Source: Roseiarcus sp043739325
GTDB taxonomy: Bacteria > Pseudomonadota > Alphaproteobacteria > Rhizobiales > Beijerinckiaceae
Assembly (NCBI GenBank): GCA_043739325.1
Contig: JAYUFK010000313.1
Location: forward strand, 1 to 9,874
DNA length: 9,874 nt
Reading direction: 5' to 3'
Shown here: one piece after another, positions 1-7,507 of the stretch
Numbering within the stretch: the stretch's first letter is position 1
How the letters are laid out: every line of letters begins with the position of its first letter
Made by a program: the position numbers and the translations under genes
Notes under the pieces: model-generated
What the model was told of the DNA's origin: nothing
Database searches by the model: none
The model's input: the letters and a program-made list of their open reading frames with translations, nothing else

Positions 1-2035
1 TCCAGCGCTTTTCGGTCTTCTGGTCGATCAGCACGGCGTGGCGCTGCGAGAAGGTGCCGCGCTCGACATCCTGGCCGGACAGGCGGACCCCGAAGCCATC
101 CTTCACCAATGTGCCCCAGGCCAGCGATTCGGCCGTAGACCAATCGACACCCTGGCCGGTTTCGATCATTTCGCGCCGCCGCGCCATCAGCCGGTCCAGC
201 GTCTTGTGTAGTGCAAATCCGGTCTGCACCGCAGTCACGCGGCGGCCAACCTCCTTCAGGACATCGATCTCGACGCCGGTCTTGCCGCGCCGGTCGCCTT
301 CCTCGGCAACGTGAATTTGGGACCATTTGCCATCCAGCCAGTCGGCCTTGTTGGGCTTGTAGCCGTCGGCCAGCGCCAGCTCGGTGTCCAGATGGCTGCG
401 GACATCGGTGCCCATCTTGTCGAACTCGGCCGCGCTAAGCACGCCCTCGTCCTGCAGCGACTTGGCGTAAAGGCTCACCACGCCGGGATGCGAGCGGATG
501 CGCTCATACATGAGCGGCTGCGTGAAGGACGGCTCGTCGCCTTCGTTGTGGCCATGTTTGCGGTAGCAGAACATGTCGATGACGACCGGCTTGTGATAGC
601 GCTGGCGGAATTCGGTGGCGATCTTGGCGACATGCACCACGGCTTCGGGATCGTCGCCATTGACGTGGAAAATCGGCGCCTGGATCATACGCGCGATATC
701 GGATGGATAGGGCGATGAGCGCGCAAAGCGCGGCGCGGTGGTGAACCCGATCTGATTGTTGACGATGAAATGGATCGAGCCGCCGGTGCGGTGGCCGCGC
801 AAGCCGGAGAGGCCGAAACACTCGGCGACGACGCCCTGCCCCGCAAACGCCGCGTCGCCGTGGATCAGTAGCGGTAGCACTTTGACTCGCTCGATATAGT
901 CGTTGAGCTGATCCTGCTTGGCGCGCACTTTGCCGAGCACGACCGGATCGACGATTTCGAGATGCGAGGGATTGGCGGTCAGCGACAAATGCACATTGTT
1001 GCCGTCGAACTCGCGGTCCGACGAGGCGCCCAGATGATATTTGACGTCGCCCGAACCCTCGACCGCATCAGGCGAAGCCGAGCCGCCCTTGAACTCGTGG
1101 AAGATGACGCGGTGGGGCTTGCCCATCACCTGGCTCAGAACATTGAGACGGCCGCGATGCGCCATGCCGAAGCAAATCTCCTTCACTCCAAGCGCGCCGC
1201 CGCGCTTGATGATCTGCTCAAGGGCCGGGATCATCGCCTCGGCGCCGTCAAGCCCGAAGCGCTTGGCGCCGGTGTATTTGACATCGAAAAATTTCTCGAA
1301 ACCCTCGGCTTCGACGAGCTTCCCGAGGATGGCGCGGCGACCCGCCGGGGTGAAGCTGATCGCCTTGTCCGGCCCCTCGATGCGCTCCTGCAGCCAGGCT
1401 TTTTCCTGCGGATCGGAGATGTGGACGAATTCAAAGCCGATGGTGTCGCAGTAGGTGCGGCGCAGGATGGCGAGCATTTCGCGCACGGTGGCGAATTCGA
1501 GGCCAAGCACCTTGTCGATAAAAATCTTGCGGTCGTAATCGGCTTCCTCGAAGCCGTAGTTCGAGGGATGCAGCTCCTCGTGATCCTTCTGAGCTTCAAG
1601 CCCGAGCGGATCGAGGTTGGCGTGCAAATGACCGCGCATGCGATAGGCGCGGATCATCATCAAGGCGCGCACGCTATCGCGGGTCGCGCGCTGCAGGTCG
1701 GCTTCGCTTGTCTTGCGTCGATCGGGCGCCGCCTCTATGGCGCGCAGCTTGTCGGCGACGGCCTTTTCGGTCGCCGGCCAATCGCCATCGAGCGCCGAGA
1801 TCAGATCGCCCTTGGGCGTTTGCGGCCAGTTGGGCTTCTCCCACGAGGCGCCCGCCGCGATCTTCTCGACGCTGGCGGGATCGTCGCCGAGCCCGGCGAA
1901 GAATTCGCGCCAGCCCGGTTCAACCGAGTTGGGATCCTTCTCGTAACGCGCCTGCATGTCCTCGATAAAAGCGGCGTTGCCGCCGTAGAGGAACGAAGTC
2001 TGCAACAGCGCCTGATTGAAATCCTGCCGTGTCAT
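1..2035 (-). CDS. sucA: 2-oxoglutarate dehydrogenase E1 component SucA (3' end outside window)
   Basis: This is the thiamine diphosphate (TPP)-dependent E1 subunit of the 2-oxoglutarate dehydrogenase complex. It decarboxylates 2-oxoglutarate and passes the succinyl group to the E2 lipoyl domain. The first 678 codons are visible; the family is usually a little under 1000 residues, so about the last third lies past the left edge. The N-terminus (MTRQDFNQALLQTSFLYGGN) is typical of the family and contains the E2-binding region. Core motifs are GMAHRGRLN at 290-298, the TPP/Mg motif GDAAFAGQG at 393-401, and HGHNEGDEP at 494-502. The ATG is preceded by GGAGAAG with about 7 bases spacing. It starts 16 bp after the sucD stop, so it belongs to the same operon. 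I saw no frameshift in the segments translated. sucB and lpd would be expected further left. Confidence 0.97.
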   Translation of the reverse strand, partial: MTRQDFNQALLQTSFLYGGNAAFIEDMQARYEKDPNSVEPGWREFFAGLGDDPASVEKIAAGASWEKPNWPQTPKGDLISALDGDWPATEKAVADKLRAIEAAPDRRKTSEADLQRATRDSVRALMMIRAYRMRGHLHANLDPLGLEAQKDHEELHPSNYGFEEADYDRKIFIDKVLGLEFATVREMLAILRRTYCDTIGFEFVHISDPQEKAWLQERIEGPDKAISFTPAGRRAILGKLVEAEGFEKFFDVKYTGAKRFGLDGAEAMIPALEQIIKRGGALGVKEICFGMAHRGRLNVLSQVMGKPHRVIFHEFKGGSASPDAVEGSGDVKYHLGASSDREFDGNNVHLSLTANPSHLEIVDPVVLGKVRAKQDQLNDYIERVKVLPLLIHGDAAFAGQGVVAECFGLSGLRGHRTGGSIHFIVNNQIGFTTAPRFARSSPYPSDIARMIQAPIFHVNGDDPEAVVHVAKIATEFRQRYHKPVVIDMFCYRKHGHNEGDEPSFTQPLMYERIRSHPGVVSLYAKSLQDEGVLSAAEFDKMGTDVRSHLDTELALADGYKPNKADWLDGKWSQIHVAEEGDRRGKTGVEIDVLKEVGRRVTAVQTGFALHKTLDRLMARRREMIETGQGVDWSTAESLAWGTLVKDGFGVRLSGQDVERGTFSQRHAVLIDQKTEKRW

Positions 2036-2051
2036 CGAAGTCTTCTCCGAC

Positions 2052-2939
2052 CTAGTGCGCCTTCAACAATTCAAGTAGCGTCTTGCCCAGCCGCGCCGGC
2101 GAGGGCGAAACGCGAATGCCCGCGGCCTCCATCGCCGCGATTTTGTCTTCCGCGCCGCCCTTGCCACCCGAAATGATGGCGCCGGCATGACCCATGCGGC
2201 GGCCGGGCGGCGCGGTGCGTCCGGCGATGAAGCCGACGACCGGCTTGGAGCGCCCGCGCTTGGCTTCGTCCTTGAGGAATTGCGCGGCGTCTTCCTCGGC
2301 CTGGCCGCCGATTTCGCCGATCATTACGATCGACTTCGTCTCGGGATCGGCGAGGAACAATTCCAGCGCATCGATGAATTCCATGCCCTTGACCGGATCG
2401 CCGCCGATGCCGACCGCTGTGGTCTGGCCGAGGCCTTCGCGCGTCGTCTGGAACACCGCTTCGTAGGTCAGCGTGCCCGAACGCGAGACAATGCCGACGC
2501 TGCCGCGCTTGAAAATGTTGCCCGGCATGATGCCAATCTTGCATTCGCCCGCGGTCATCACGCCGGGACAATTAGGACCGACAAGGATCGATTTCGAGCC
2601 CGACAGCGCACGCTTGACCTTGACCATGTCGAGCACCGGAATGCCCTCGGTGATGCAGACGATGAGCGGAATTTCCGCCGCGATGGCTTCGCAGATCGCA
2701 TCCGCCGCGCCGGGCGGCGGCACGTAGATCACCGACGCATCGGCGCCGGTCTGCTCGCGCGCTTCGGCGACGGTGTCAAACACGGGAAGATTGAGATGCG
2801 TCGAGCCGCCCTTGCCGGGCGAAACACCGCCGACAATTCTGGTGCCATAGGCGAGCGCCTGCTCGGAATGGAACGTGCCGTTCTTGCCGGTGAAGCCTTG
2901 GGTGAGGACTTTGGTTTGGGAGTTGATGAGAATGGACAT
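2052..2939 (-). CDS. sucD: Succinyl-CoA synthetase (ADP/GDP-forming) alpha subunit SucD
   Basis: The alpha subunit of succinyl-CoA ligase binds CoA and carries the phosphohistidine used in substrate-level phosphorylation (succinyl-CoA + NDP + Pi to succinate + CoA + NTP). The 295 residues are full length for the family. Visible motifs are the CoA-binding loop GFTGKNG at 15-21, GPNCPG at 121-126, the GEIGG glutamate at about 209, and the active-site histidine at 251 in RMGHAGAIISGGKG. The start MSILINSQTKVL is the normal family start. No clear Shine-Dalgarno lies before it; the 24 bases between the vapC stop and this ATG hold only AAGCGA and GAAAG. It is co-directional with sucC but separated from it by vapBC, which is unusual because the two subunits form one complex and are normally adjacent. 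Confidence 0.98.
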   Translation of the reverse strand: MSILINSQTKVLTQGFTGKNGTFHSEQALAYGTRIVGGVSPGKGGSTHLNLPVFDTVAEAREQTGADASVIYVPPPGAADAICEAIAAEIPLIVCITEGIPVLDMVKVKRALSGSKSILVGPNCPGVMTAGECKIGIMPGNIFKRGSVGIVSRSGTLTYEAVFQTTREGLGQTTAVGIGGDPVKGMEFIDALELFLADPETKSIVMIGEIGGQAEEDAAQFLKDEAKRGRSKPVVGFIAGRTAPPGRRMGHAGAIISGGKGGAEDKIAAMEAAGIRVSPSPARLGKTLLELLKAH

Positions 2940-2963
2940 GCGGGCTTTCGGTCGCTTGATGAT

Positions 2964-3389
2964 TTAGTGGACTCGGAACGGGTTTTCGCAACGGACGACG
3001 CCGTACATCTGTCCGTGATTCATATCTTCGCTATAGAGCACCGCCGCCCCTAGCCGTTCGGCGGCAGCCACGATCACGCAATCCCAGTAATGAAGTTGAT
3101 AGCGCTGGTGCACGATCATCGCGCTTTCGACAATTTTGCGATCAATCTCGATCAACGGAAACAGGAAGAAACGATCGATCCATTTTATCGTTTGCTCGTA
3201 GTTCAATGGATGGGTCATCTTTTTCCGGTTCTGCACATTGTGGAAGAACTCGCCGATTACCTGCGTTGAAATGCCGAAATCCTCATCCTCAATTATGTCA
3301 TGTGCGCGCCGGTATTTTTCAGGATGATCCTCCCGACCCGTGGCGGCATAGATCAACACGTTAGTGTCGAGAAAGACCTTACCGCTCAT
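2964..3389 (-). CDS. vapC: VapC-type PIN-domain ribonuclease toxin
   Basis: This 141-residue protein spans a single PIN domain, the endoribonuclease fold of VapC toxins, which characterised members use to cut tRNA or rRNA. The acidic metal-binding residues are all present: Asp8 (FLDTNVLIY), Glu47 (QVIGEFF), Asp103 (HYWDCVIVAAA) and Glu121/Asp122 (YSEDMNHGQ). The toxin therefore looks catalytically intact. Its ATG overlaps the end of the antitoxin gene by 11 bp and is preceded by GAGGAG inside that gene, which implies translational coupling. The coding sequence is AT-richer than its neighbours: a hand count of 3181-3300 gives 52 G+C in 120 bases, against 47 in 60 for 4321-4380 in sucC. This supports later arrival. 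The cellular target cannot be told from sequence. Confidence 0.92.
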   Translation of the reverse strand: MSGKVFLDTNVLIYAATGREDHPEKYRRAHDIIEDEDFGISTQVIGEFFHNVQNRKKMTHPLNYEQTIKWIDRFFLFPLIEIDRKIVESAMIVHQRYQLHYWDCVIVAAAERLGAAVLYSEDMNHGQMYGVVRCENPFRVH

Positions 3390-3612
3390 AAGTCTCCTCG
3401 CGGCTGAACTTCCAATCCGGCCCCATCCGTCCTTCCGAAGTCTCCATCAAGCGCAGCAATTCCCGACGAGCTTTGGCAATCTTTTCGTCTCGGCCGGCAA
3501 TCTCCGCAAGGTAGTCGCGCACCATGGCATTGACTGTCGTGCGCTTTTGCGCCGCCACAAGGCGCACTTTTTCCAAGACACCTTCTTCAACAGCGAGAGT
3601 TATATTTTTCAT
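3379..3612 (-). CDS. vapB: VapB-type ribbon-helix-helix antitoxin
   Basis: This 77-residue protein lies directly upstream of, and overlaps, the PIN toxin gene. The N-terminus (MKNITLAVEEGVLEKVR, then AAQKRTTVNAMVRDYLAEI) fits a ribbon-helix-helix DNA-binding domain: a short beta strand followed by two helices, normally working as a dimer on palindromic operators. The charged C-terminal half, ending GPDWKFSREETYER, resembles the tail that wraps the toxin and blocks its active site. A strong ribosome-binding site (GGAGGT, 5 bases before the ATG) precedes it, as expected for an antitoxin made in excess. Overlapping inverted repeats just upstream are likely operators for its own repression. The naming of the antitoxin subclass is inferred from fold and neighbour. 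Confidence 0.88.
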   Translation of the reverse strand: MKNITLAVEEGVLEKVRLVAAQKRTTVNAMVRDYLAEIAGRDEKIAKARRELLRLMETSEGRMGPDWKFSREETYER

Positions 3613-3623
3613 GATCCACCTCC

Positions 3624-3659
3624 GTTACACAGTATATGTGTAACTGTGTGGAACTTCAA
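3624..3659 (-). promoter_or_regulatory. Candidate vapBC promoter with overlapping operators
   Basis: Reading the minus strand, a -35-like TTGAAG (3659-3654) and a -10-like TATACT (3636-3631) are separated by exactly 17 bp. Two inverted repeats overlap the -10: GTTACACA (3624-3631) with TGTGTAAC (3637-3644), and ACACAGT (3627-3633) with ACTGTGT (3643-3649); both are perfect. The arrangement fits autorepression by the VapB/VapC complex. The site lies between the sucC stop and the vapB ribosome-binding site. Promoter activity is inferred; the repeats are directly visible. Confidence 0.65.
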
Positions 3660-3682
3660 GCGCCTGGCGCGGCTGTCCACTG

Positions 3683-4882
3683 TCACGACGCCGCCTTCAC
3701 CGCCCCGACAATCTTCTGCGCCGCGTCATCCAGATCGTCCGCCGGGATCACGTTGAGGCCGCTTTCGCGGATGATCTTCTTGCCGAGCTCGACATTCGTG
3801 CCTTCGAGCCGCACGACAAGCGGCACTTGCAGGCCCATTTCCTTCACGGCGGCGATGACGCCTTCGGCGATGATGTCGCAGCGCATGATGCCGCCGAAGA
3901 TATTGACGAGAATGCCCTTGACGTTCGGATCGGCGGTGATGATCTTGAACGCCGCTGTCACTTTATCTTTCGTCGCGCCGCCGCCGACATCGAGGAAGTT
4001 GGCGGGGCTTTCGCCATAGAGCTTGATGATGTCCATCGTCGCCATGGCGAGGCCGGCGCCGTTGACCATGCAGCCGATCGAGCCGTCGAGCGTGATGTAA
4101 TTGAGGTCGTGCTTGGACGCCTCGATTTCCTTGGCGTCTTCCTCGCTTTCGTCGCGCAACGCGGCGATATCGGGATGGCGCGAAATCGCATTGTCATCAA
4201 ACGAGATTTTCGCGTCGAGCACCTTGAGCTGGCCTTGCGACGTGACGATCAGCGGATTGATTTCCAGCATCGCCATGTCCTTGGCGATGAAGGCGGCATA
4301 GAGTTGCGCGATGAGCCGCTCGGCCTGCTTGGCGAGATCGCCGGCGAGGCCGAGCGCCCGAGCGGCGGTGCGGCCGTGATGCGGCATGATGCCGGTCGCC
4401 GGATCGATGGAGAACGAATGAATTTTTTCCGGCGTGTGATGCGCGACGTCCTCGATGTTGACGCCGCCTTCGGTGGACACGACGAACGCGACGCGCGCGG
4501 TGACGCGGTCGACCAGCGCCGAGAGATAGAACTCCCTGTCGATCGCCGCGCCTTCTTCAACATAGAGACGGTTGACCTGCTTGCCGGCGGGACCGGTCTG
4601 CACGGTGACGAGCGTCGCCCCGAGCATTTCCGCCGCATTGGCCTTCACTTCCTCTACGGAGCGCGCAAGGCGCACGCCGCCCTTGTCGCCCGCCGAGGCT
4701 TCCTTGAATTTCCCCTTGCCGCGCCCGCCCGCGTGGATCTGGCTTTTCACAACCCATAGCGAGCCGCCCAGCGCGTTGGCGGCCGCGACGGCTTCGTCCG
4801 GCGTAAACGCCGCGGCTCCCTTGGAAACCGGCGCGCCGAACTCGCGCAACACCGCTTTGGCCTGATATTCGTGGATGTTCAT
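3683..4882 (-). CDS. sucC: Succinyl-CoA synthetase (ADP-forming) beta subunit SucC
   Basis: The beta subunit of succinyl-CoA ligase binds the nucleotide through an ATP-grasp domain and succinate in its C-terminal domain. At 399 residues it is full length. Visible landmarks are the start MNIHEYQAKAVLREFGAPVS, the nucleotide-binding segment VVKSQIHAGGRGKGK at 44-58, the metal-site motif LEINPL at 206-211, the GSIGCMVNGAGLAMATMD segment at 267-284, and NIFGGIMRCDIIAEGV at 327-342. It begins 12 bp after the mdh stop, so it is co-transcribed with mdh. The bases before its ATG contain no strong Shine-Dalgarno, so translation may depend on coupling to mdh. Its partner sucD is not next but about 740 bp downstream, beyond vapBC. 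Confidence 0.98.
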   Translation of the reverse strand: MNIHEYQAKAVLREFGAPVSKGAAAFTPDEAVAAANALGGSLWVVKSQIHAGGRGKGKFKEASAGDKGGVRLARSVEEVKANAAEMLGATLVTVQTGPAGKQVNRLYVEEGAAIDREFYLSALVDRVTARVAFVVSTEGGVNIEDVAHHTPEKIHSFSIDPATGIMPHHGRTAARALGLAGDLAKQAERLIAQLYAAFIAKDMAMLEINPLIVTSQGQLKVLDAKISFDDNAISRHPDIAALRDESEEDAKEIEASKHDLNYITLDGSIGCMVNGAGLAMATMDIIKLYGESPANFLDVGGGATKDKVTAAFKIITADPNVKGILVNIFGGIMRCDIIAEGVIAAVKEMGLQVPLVVRLEGTNVELGKKIIRESGLNVIPADDLDDAAQKIVGAVKAAS

Positions 4883-4894
4883 GAGGAAGCTCGT

Positions 4895-5860
4895 TCAGGA
4901 GGCCAGGGCGGGATTGATGACCTTGCAGGCGTCGATCAGGGTCTGCACCGACGCGACGGACTTGGCGAACATCGCCTTTTCCGCTTCATCGAGCGCGATC
5001 TCCATGATCCGTTCGACCCCGTTCGCGCCGATCACGACGGGCACGCCGACATACATATCCCTAACGCCGTACTGGCCGGTCAGATGCGCGGCGCAAGGCA
5101 ACACCCGGCGCTGATCCTTCAGATAGGACTCGGCCATGCTGATCGCCGAGGCGGCGGGGGCGTAGAAAGCCGAGCCGGTCTTGAGCAGATTGACGATTTC
5201 GCCGCCGCCCTTGCGCGTGCGCTCGACCATCGCATCGACGCGCGCCTGCGTCGTCCAGCCCATCTTGATCAGATCGGGCAGCGGCACGCCGGCGACGGTG
5301 GAATAGCGCACCGAGGGGACCATGTCGTCGCCGTGGCCGCCGAGCACGAAGGCGGTGACGTCCTCGACCGAGACCTTGAATTCGTCGGCGAGGAAATGGC
5401 GGAAGCGCGAGGAATCGAGCACGCCAGCCATGCCAACGACCTTATGGGCCGGCAATCCGCAAGCCTTTTGCAGCGCCCACACCATCGCATCGAGTGGGTT
5501 GGTGATGCAGATGACGAAGGCGTCGGGCGCGTGGGCCTTGAGGCCGGCGCCGACCGAATCCATCACCTTCAGATTAATGCCGAGCAGATCGTCGCGGCTC
5601 ATGCCGGGCTTACGCGGCACGCCGGCGGTGACGATGACCACGTCGGCCCCTGCAATGTCGGCGTACGAGCTGGCGCCGGTGAGACGGGCGTTAATACCGT
5701 CGACGGGGGCGGATTCGGCCAAATCGAGCGACTTGCCCTGCGGCACGCCATCGACAATATCGAACAGGACGATGTCGCCTAATTCCTTGAGGGCCGCGAG
5801 ATGGGCCAGGGTGCCGCCGATCTGGCCTGCCCCTATCAAAGCGATCTTCTTACGCGCCAT
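4895..5860 (-). CDS. mdh: NAD-dependent malate dehydrogenase
   Basis: This enzyme oxidises malate to oxaloacetate with NAD+, the last step of the TCA cycle. The 321 residues fit the LDH-like malate dehydrogenase group found in alphaproteobacteria. The Rossmann motif GAGQIG is at 10-15, with Asp34 placed to bind the NAD ribose. The substrate loop VPRKPGMSRDDL carries Arg83, the residue that marks malate rather than lactate specificity, and Arg89. Asp149 and Arg152 (VLDSSRF) and catalytic His176 (GGHGDDMVP) complete the site. AAGGA about 10 bases upstream of the ATG serves as ribosome-binding site. It is the first gene of the visible mdh-suc operon, so the main operon promoter should lie in the intergenic region to its right. 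Confidence 0.97.
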   Translation of the reverse strand: MARKKIALIGAGQIGGTLAHLAALKELGDIVLFDIVDGVPQGKSLDLAESAPVDGINARLTGASSYADIAGADVVIVTAGVPRKPGMSRDDLLGINLKVMDSVGAGLKAHAPDAFVICITNPLDAMVWALQKACGLPAHKVVGMAGVLDSSRFRHFLADEFKVSVEDVTAFVLGGHGDDMVPSVRYSTVAGVPLPDLIKMGWTTQARVDAMVERTRKGGGEIVNLLKTGSAFYAPAASAISMAESYLKDQRRVLPCAAHLTGQYGVRDMYVGVPVVIGANGVERIMEIALDEAEKAMFAKSVASVQTLIDACKVINPALAS

Positions 5861-6244
5861 GGATTTATCGTCCTTGAGTGTGTTGATCGATAATTATTCG
5901 TCGTCAATGCGTCGTTAGCGTCTGCTATGGCGCAATCGACGTGTTTATTTCAAGCTAGTCTTTTGGCTCTGGAGCCGGGGCGGCCGCCGCGGGAATCGCA
6001 AATCCACGACGATTACCTTTTCTTATCAATAAAATAGCAGTATTTTTGGTTAGCATACGATTGGATTTCGACTCGCGATATTTGCATTTTGAATGACATA
6101 CTTTGTAATTTGTAACGTCGCTTTTTCGATATCGAACAAGACGGAACGGTGAGAAAAGCGGCGGCGCGTGAGCTGTTTTAGTCCGCGCCCCAGCGGTCAG
6201 TTCTGATAGGAATCACGCCCGGCATGCGCCGAGCTGTCTGTTTC
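5861..6244. other. Intergenic region upstream of mdh, AT-rich in the middle
   Basis: There is no credible gene in these 384 bases, which lie between the phaZ stop and the mdh start. They should hold the phaZ transcript end and the mdh-suc operon promoter. About 6010-6125 is markedly AT-rich compared with the surrounding genes and includes the perfect inverted repeat AAAATA-gcag-TATTTT at 6031-6046. On the mdh strand there is a TTGACG (in CATTGACGACG) about 40 bases before the ATG, but nothing resembling a -10 lies 16-18 bp beyond it. I therefore do not assign an exact promoter. Confidence 0.6.
6152..6189 (-). terminator. Weak candidate terminator after phaZ
   Basis: On the minus strand GGCGCG (6189-6184) can pair with CGCGCC (6168-6163) across a 15-base loop. 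CTTTTC follows a few bases later (6157-6152). The position, about 60 bases after the phaZ stop, is right, but the loop is long and the T tract is short and not adjacent to the stem. Confidence 0.3.
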
Positions 6245-7459
6245 CTACCGGCTCGACTGGATGTGGTTGCGCACCACCGGATAAACCTGGCTCTCCCAGC
6301 GCCGCCCGCTGAAGACGCCGTAATGGCCAACGCCAGCCTGCATATGATGCGTCTTCATATATGGGCGAAGGCCGGAACAGAGATCCTGGGCCGCCAGCGT
6401 CTGCCCAACGGCGCAAATATCGTCCTTTTCGCCCTCGACGGTCAAAAGGAAGGTCTTCTTGATCGCCCTCGGCTCGATTTTCCGGCCCTTGAAAGTCATT
6501 TCGCCCAACGGCAGGGTGTGCTGCTGGAACACTTGCGCGACGGTTTCGAGGAAAAACTCCGCGCTGAGGTCCATGATCGCGAAATATTCCTTGTAGAACT
6601 CGCCAATCGCATCGGCTTTCGCGTCGTCGCCGCGGACCCGGCTTTTGAACAGATCAGCGAATGATTTCGCATACCGCTCGGCGTTCGTGGTCATAAACGC
6701 CGAAAGCTGGACAAAGCCCGGATAAACCCGCCGCCCCGCGCCCTCGAGTCCGGCGGGCACCGTGCCGATCAGCTTATCACGAAACCACTCGATCGGCTTG
6801 TCCTTGGCGAGATCGTTGACCTTGGTCGGCGATACGCGCGTGTCGATCGGACCGGCCATCAACGTCAGGCTGGCAGGCTGGGTATTGCCGCCCTCCTGCG
6901 CCAGGATCGCCGTCGCGGCCAAAGCCGAGACCGCTGGTTGGCACACCGCGATGATATGGGTTTCCGGCCCGATATGCCTGACGAAGTCGATGATATGCTG
7001 GGTGTAATCCTCAAGGCCGAAATCGCCAGCGTGCAGCGGGACGTTGCGCGGATTGACCCAGTCGGTGACGTAGACGATGTGGTCTTTGAGCAAAGCGCGG
7101 CTCGTGCCGCGCAGCAAAGTGGCAAAGTGTCCCGACATCGGCGCCGCCAGCAGAACGCTCGGCTCGTCCGCGCTACCGGCTTTGGCAAAGCGCAACAATT
7201 TGCAGAACGGCGTGTAAAAAACCTCGCGTTGCTCAACGGGCACGCGCTCGCCGCGCACTTCGATCTCGGTGATTTCGTAGTCCAAGCGGTCGTGGGTAAA
7301 GCCTGCCAGGGCTACCAATTCGAACATCGCGCTGATCGGCCGCCACGGCTTTGCCCACGAAGCCGAAGTACGTTCTTCGAGGAACTGGCCGGCATTGGCC
7401 GCCATCTGACGGATGCGGTCACCCGCATTGGCCATCGCCTGATACGAATCATGCATCAT
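6245..7459 (-). CDS. phaZ: Intracellular polyhydroxybutyrate depolymerase PhaZ
   Basis: This is an intracellular poly(3-hydroxybutyrate) depolymerase of the alpha/beta-hydrolase fold. It mobilises PHB granules to hydroxybutyrate and from there to acetyl-CoA. From the chosen start it is 404 residues, normal for the family. In place of a serine lipase box it has the cysteine nucleophile motif AVCQPAVSAL (Cys173), as in Ralstonia PhaZ1. An acidic residue in VEGEKDDI (346/347) and His379 in GVGHYGVF complete the triad. No signal peptide is seen, in keeping with an intracellular enzyme. The reading frame is open further up to TTG 7519 and ATG 7516, but that extension (MCQWHVVCFACPC...) is not family-like. 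It would also start upstream of the transcription start predicted by the sigma-54 site, so I prefer MMHDSYQAMAN at 7459, or the adjacent ATG at 7456. No strong Shine-Dalgarno is seen. Confidence 0.93.
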   Translation of the reverse strand: MMHDSYQAMANAGDRIRQMAANAGQFLEERTSASWAKPWRPISAMFELVALAGFTHDRLDYEITEIEVRGERVPVEQREVFYTPFCKLLRFAKAGSADEPSVLLAAPMSGHFATLLRGTSRALLKDHIVYVTDWVNPRNVPLHAGDFGLEDYTQHIIDFVRHIGPETHIIAVCQPAVSALAATAILAQEGGNTQPASLTLMAGPIDTRVSPTKVNDLAKDKPIEWFRDKLIGTVPAGLEGAGRRVYPGFVQLSAFMTTNAERYAKSFADLFKSRVRGDDAKADAIGEFYKEYFAIMDLSAEFFLETVAQVFQQHTLPLGEMTFKGRKIEPRAIKKTFLLTVEGEKDDICAVGQTLAAQDLCSGLRPYMKTHHMQAGVGHYGVFSGRRWESQVYPVVRNHIQSSR

Positions 7460-7491
7460 GCGATGCGGCCCGCTGGAACACGGGCAGGCAA

Positions 7492-7507
7492 AGCAAACGA
7501 CGTGCCA
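7492..7507 (-). promoter_or_regulatory. Sigma-54 (RpoN) promoter of phaZ
   Basis: The minus strand reads TGGCACG-TCGT-TTGCT, an exact match to the sigma-54 consensus TGGCACG-N4-TTGCW. The -24 GG is at 7506-7505 and the -12 GC at 7494-7493, with the required 10 bases between them. Transcription should begin near 7481, giving a leader of about 22 bases before the phaZ ATG at 7459. The -24 element overlaps a near-perfect palindrome, GTGCCA-c-TGGCAC (7502-7514). An enhancer-binding activator would be needed; I could not identify its upstream site, which would probably lie within the divergent gene. Confidence 0.75.

Noticed and set aside
962..2176. A 404-codon open frame on the plus strand across sucA
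   Set aside because: It lies antisense to sucA, which has clear family motifs through the same bases; GC-rich third positions leave long mirror frames open.
2187..3053. A 288-codon plus-strand frame over sucD and vapC
   Set aside because: Antisense to well-supported genes; its product is low-complexity, rich in Arg, Asp and His.
3827..4759. A 310-codon plus-strand frame over sucC
   Set aside because: Antisense mirror frame of sucC with no recognisable domain.
4871..5782. A 303-codon plus-strand frame over mdh
   Set aside because: Antisense mirror frame of mdh; His/Asp/Arg-rich shadow.
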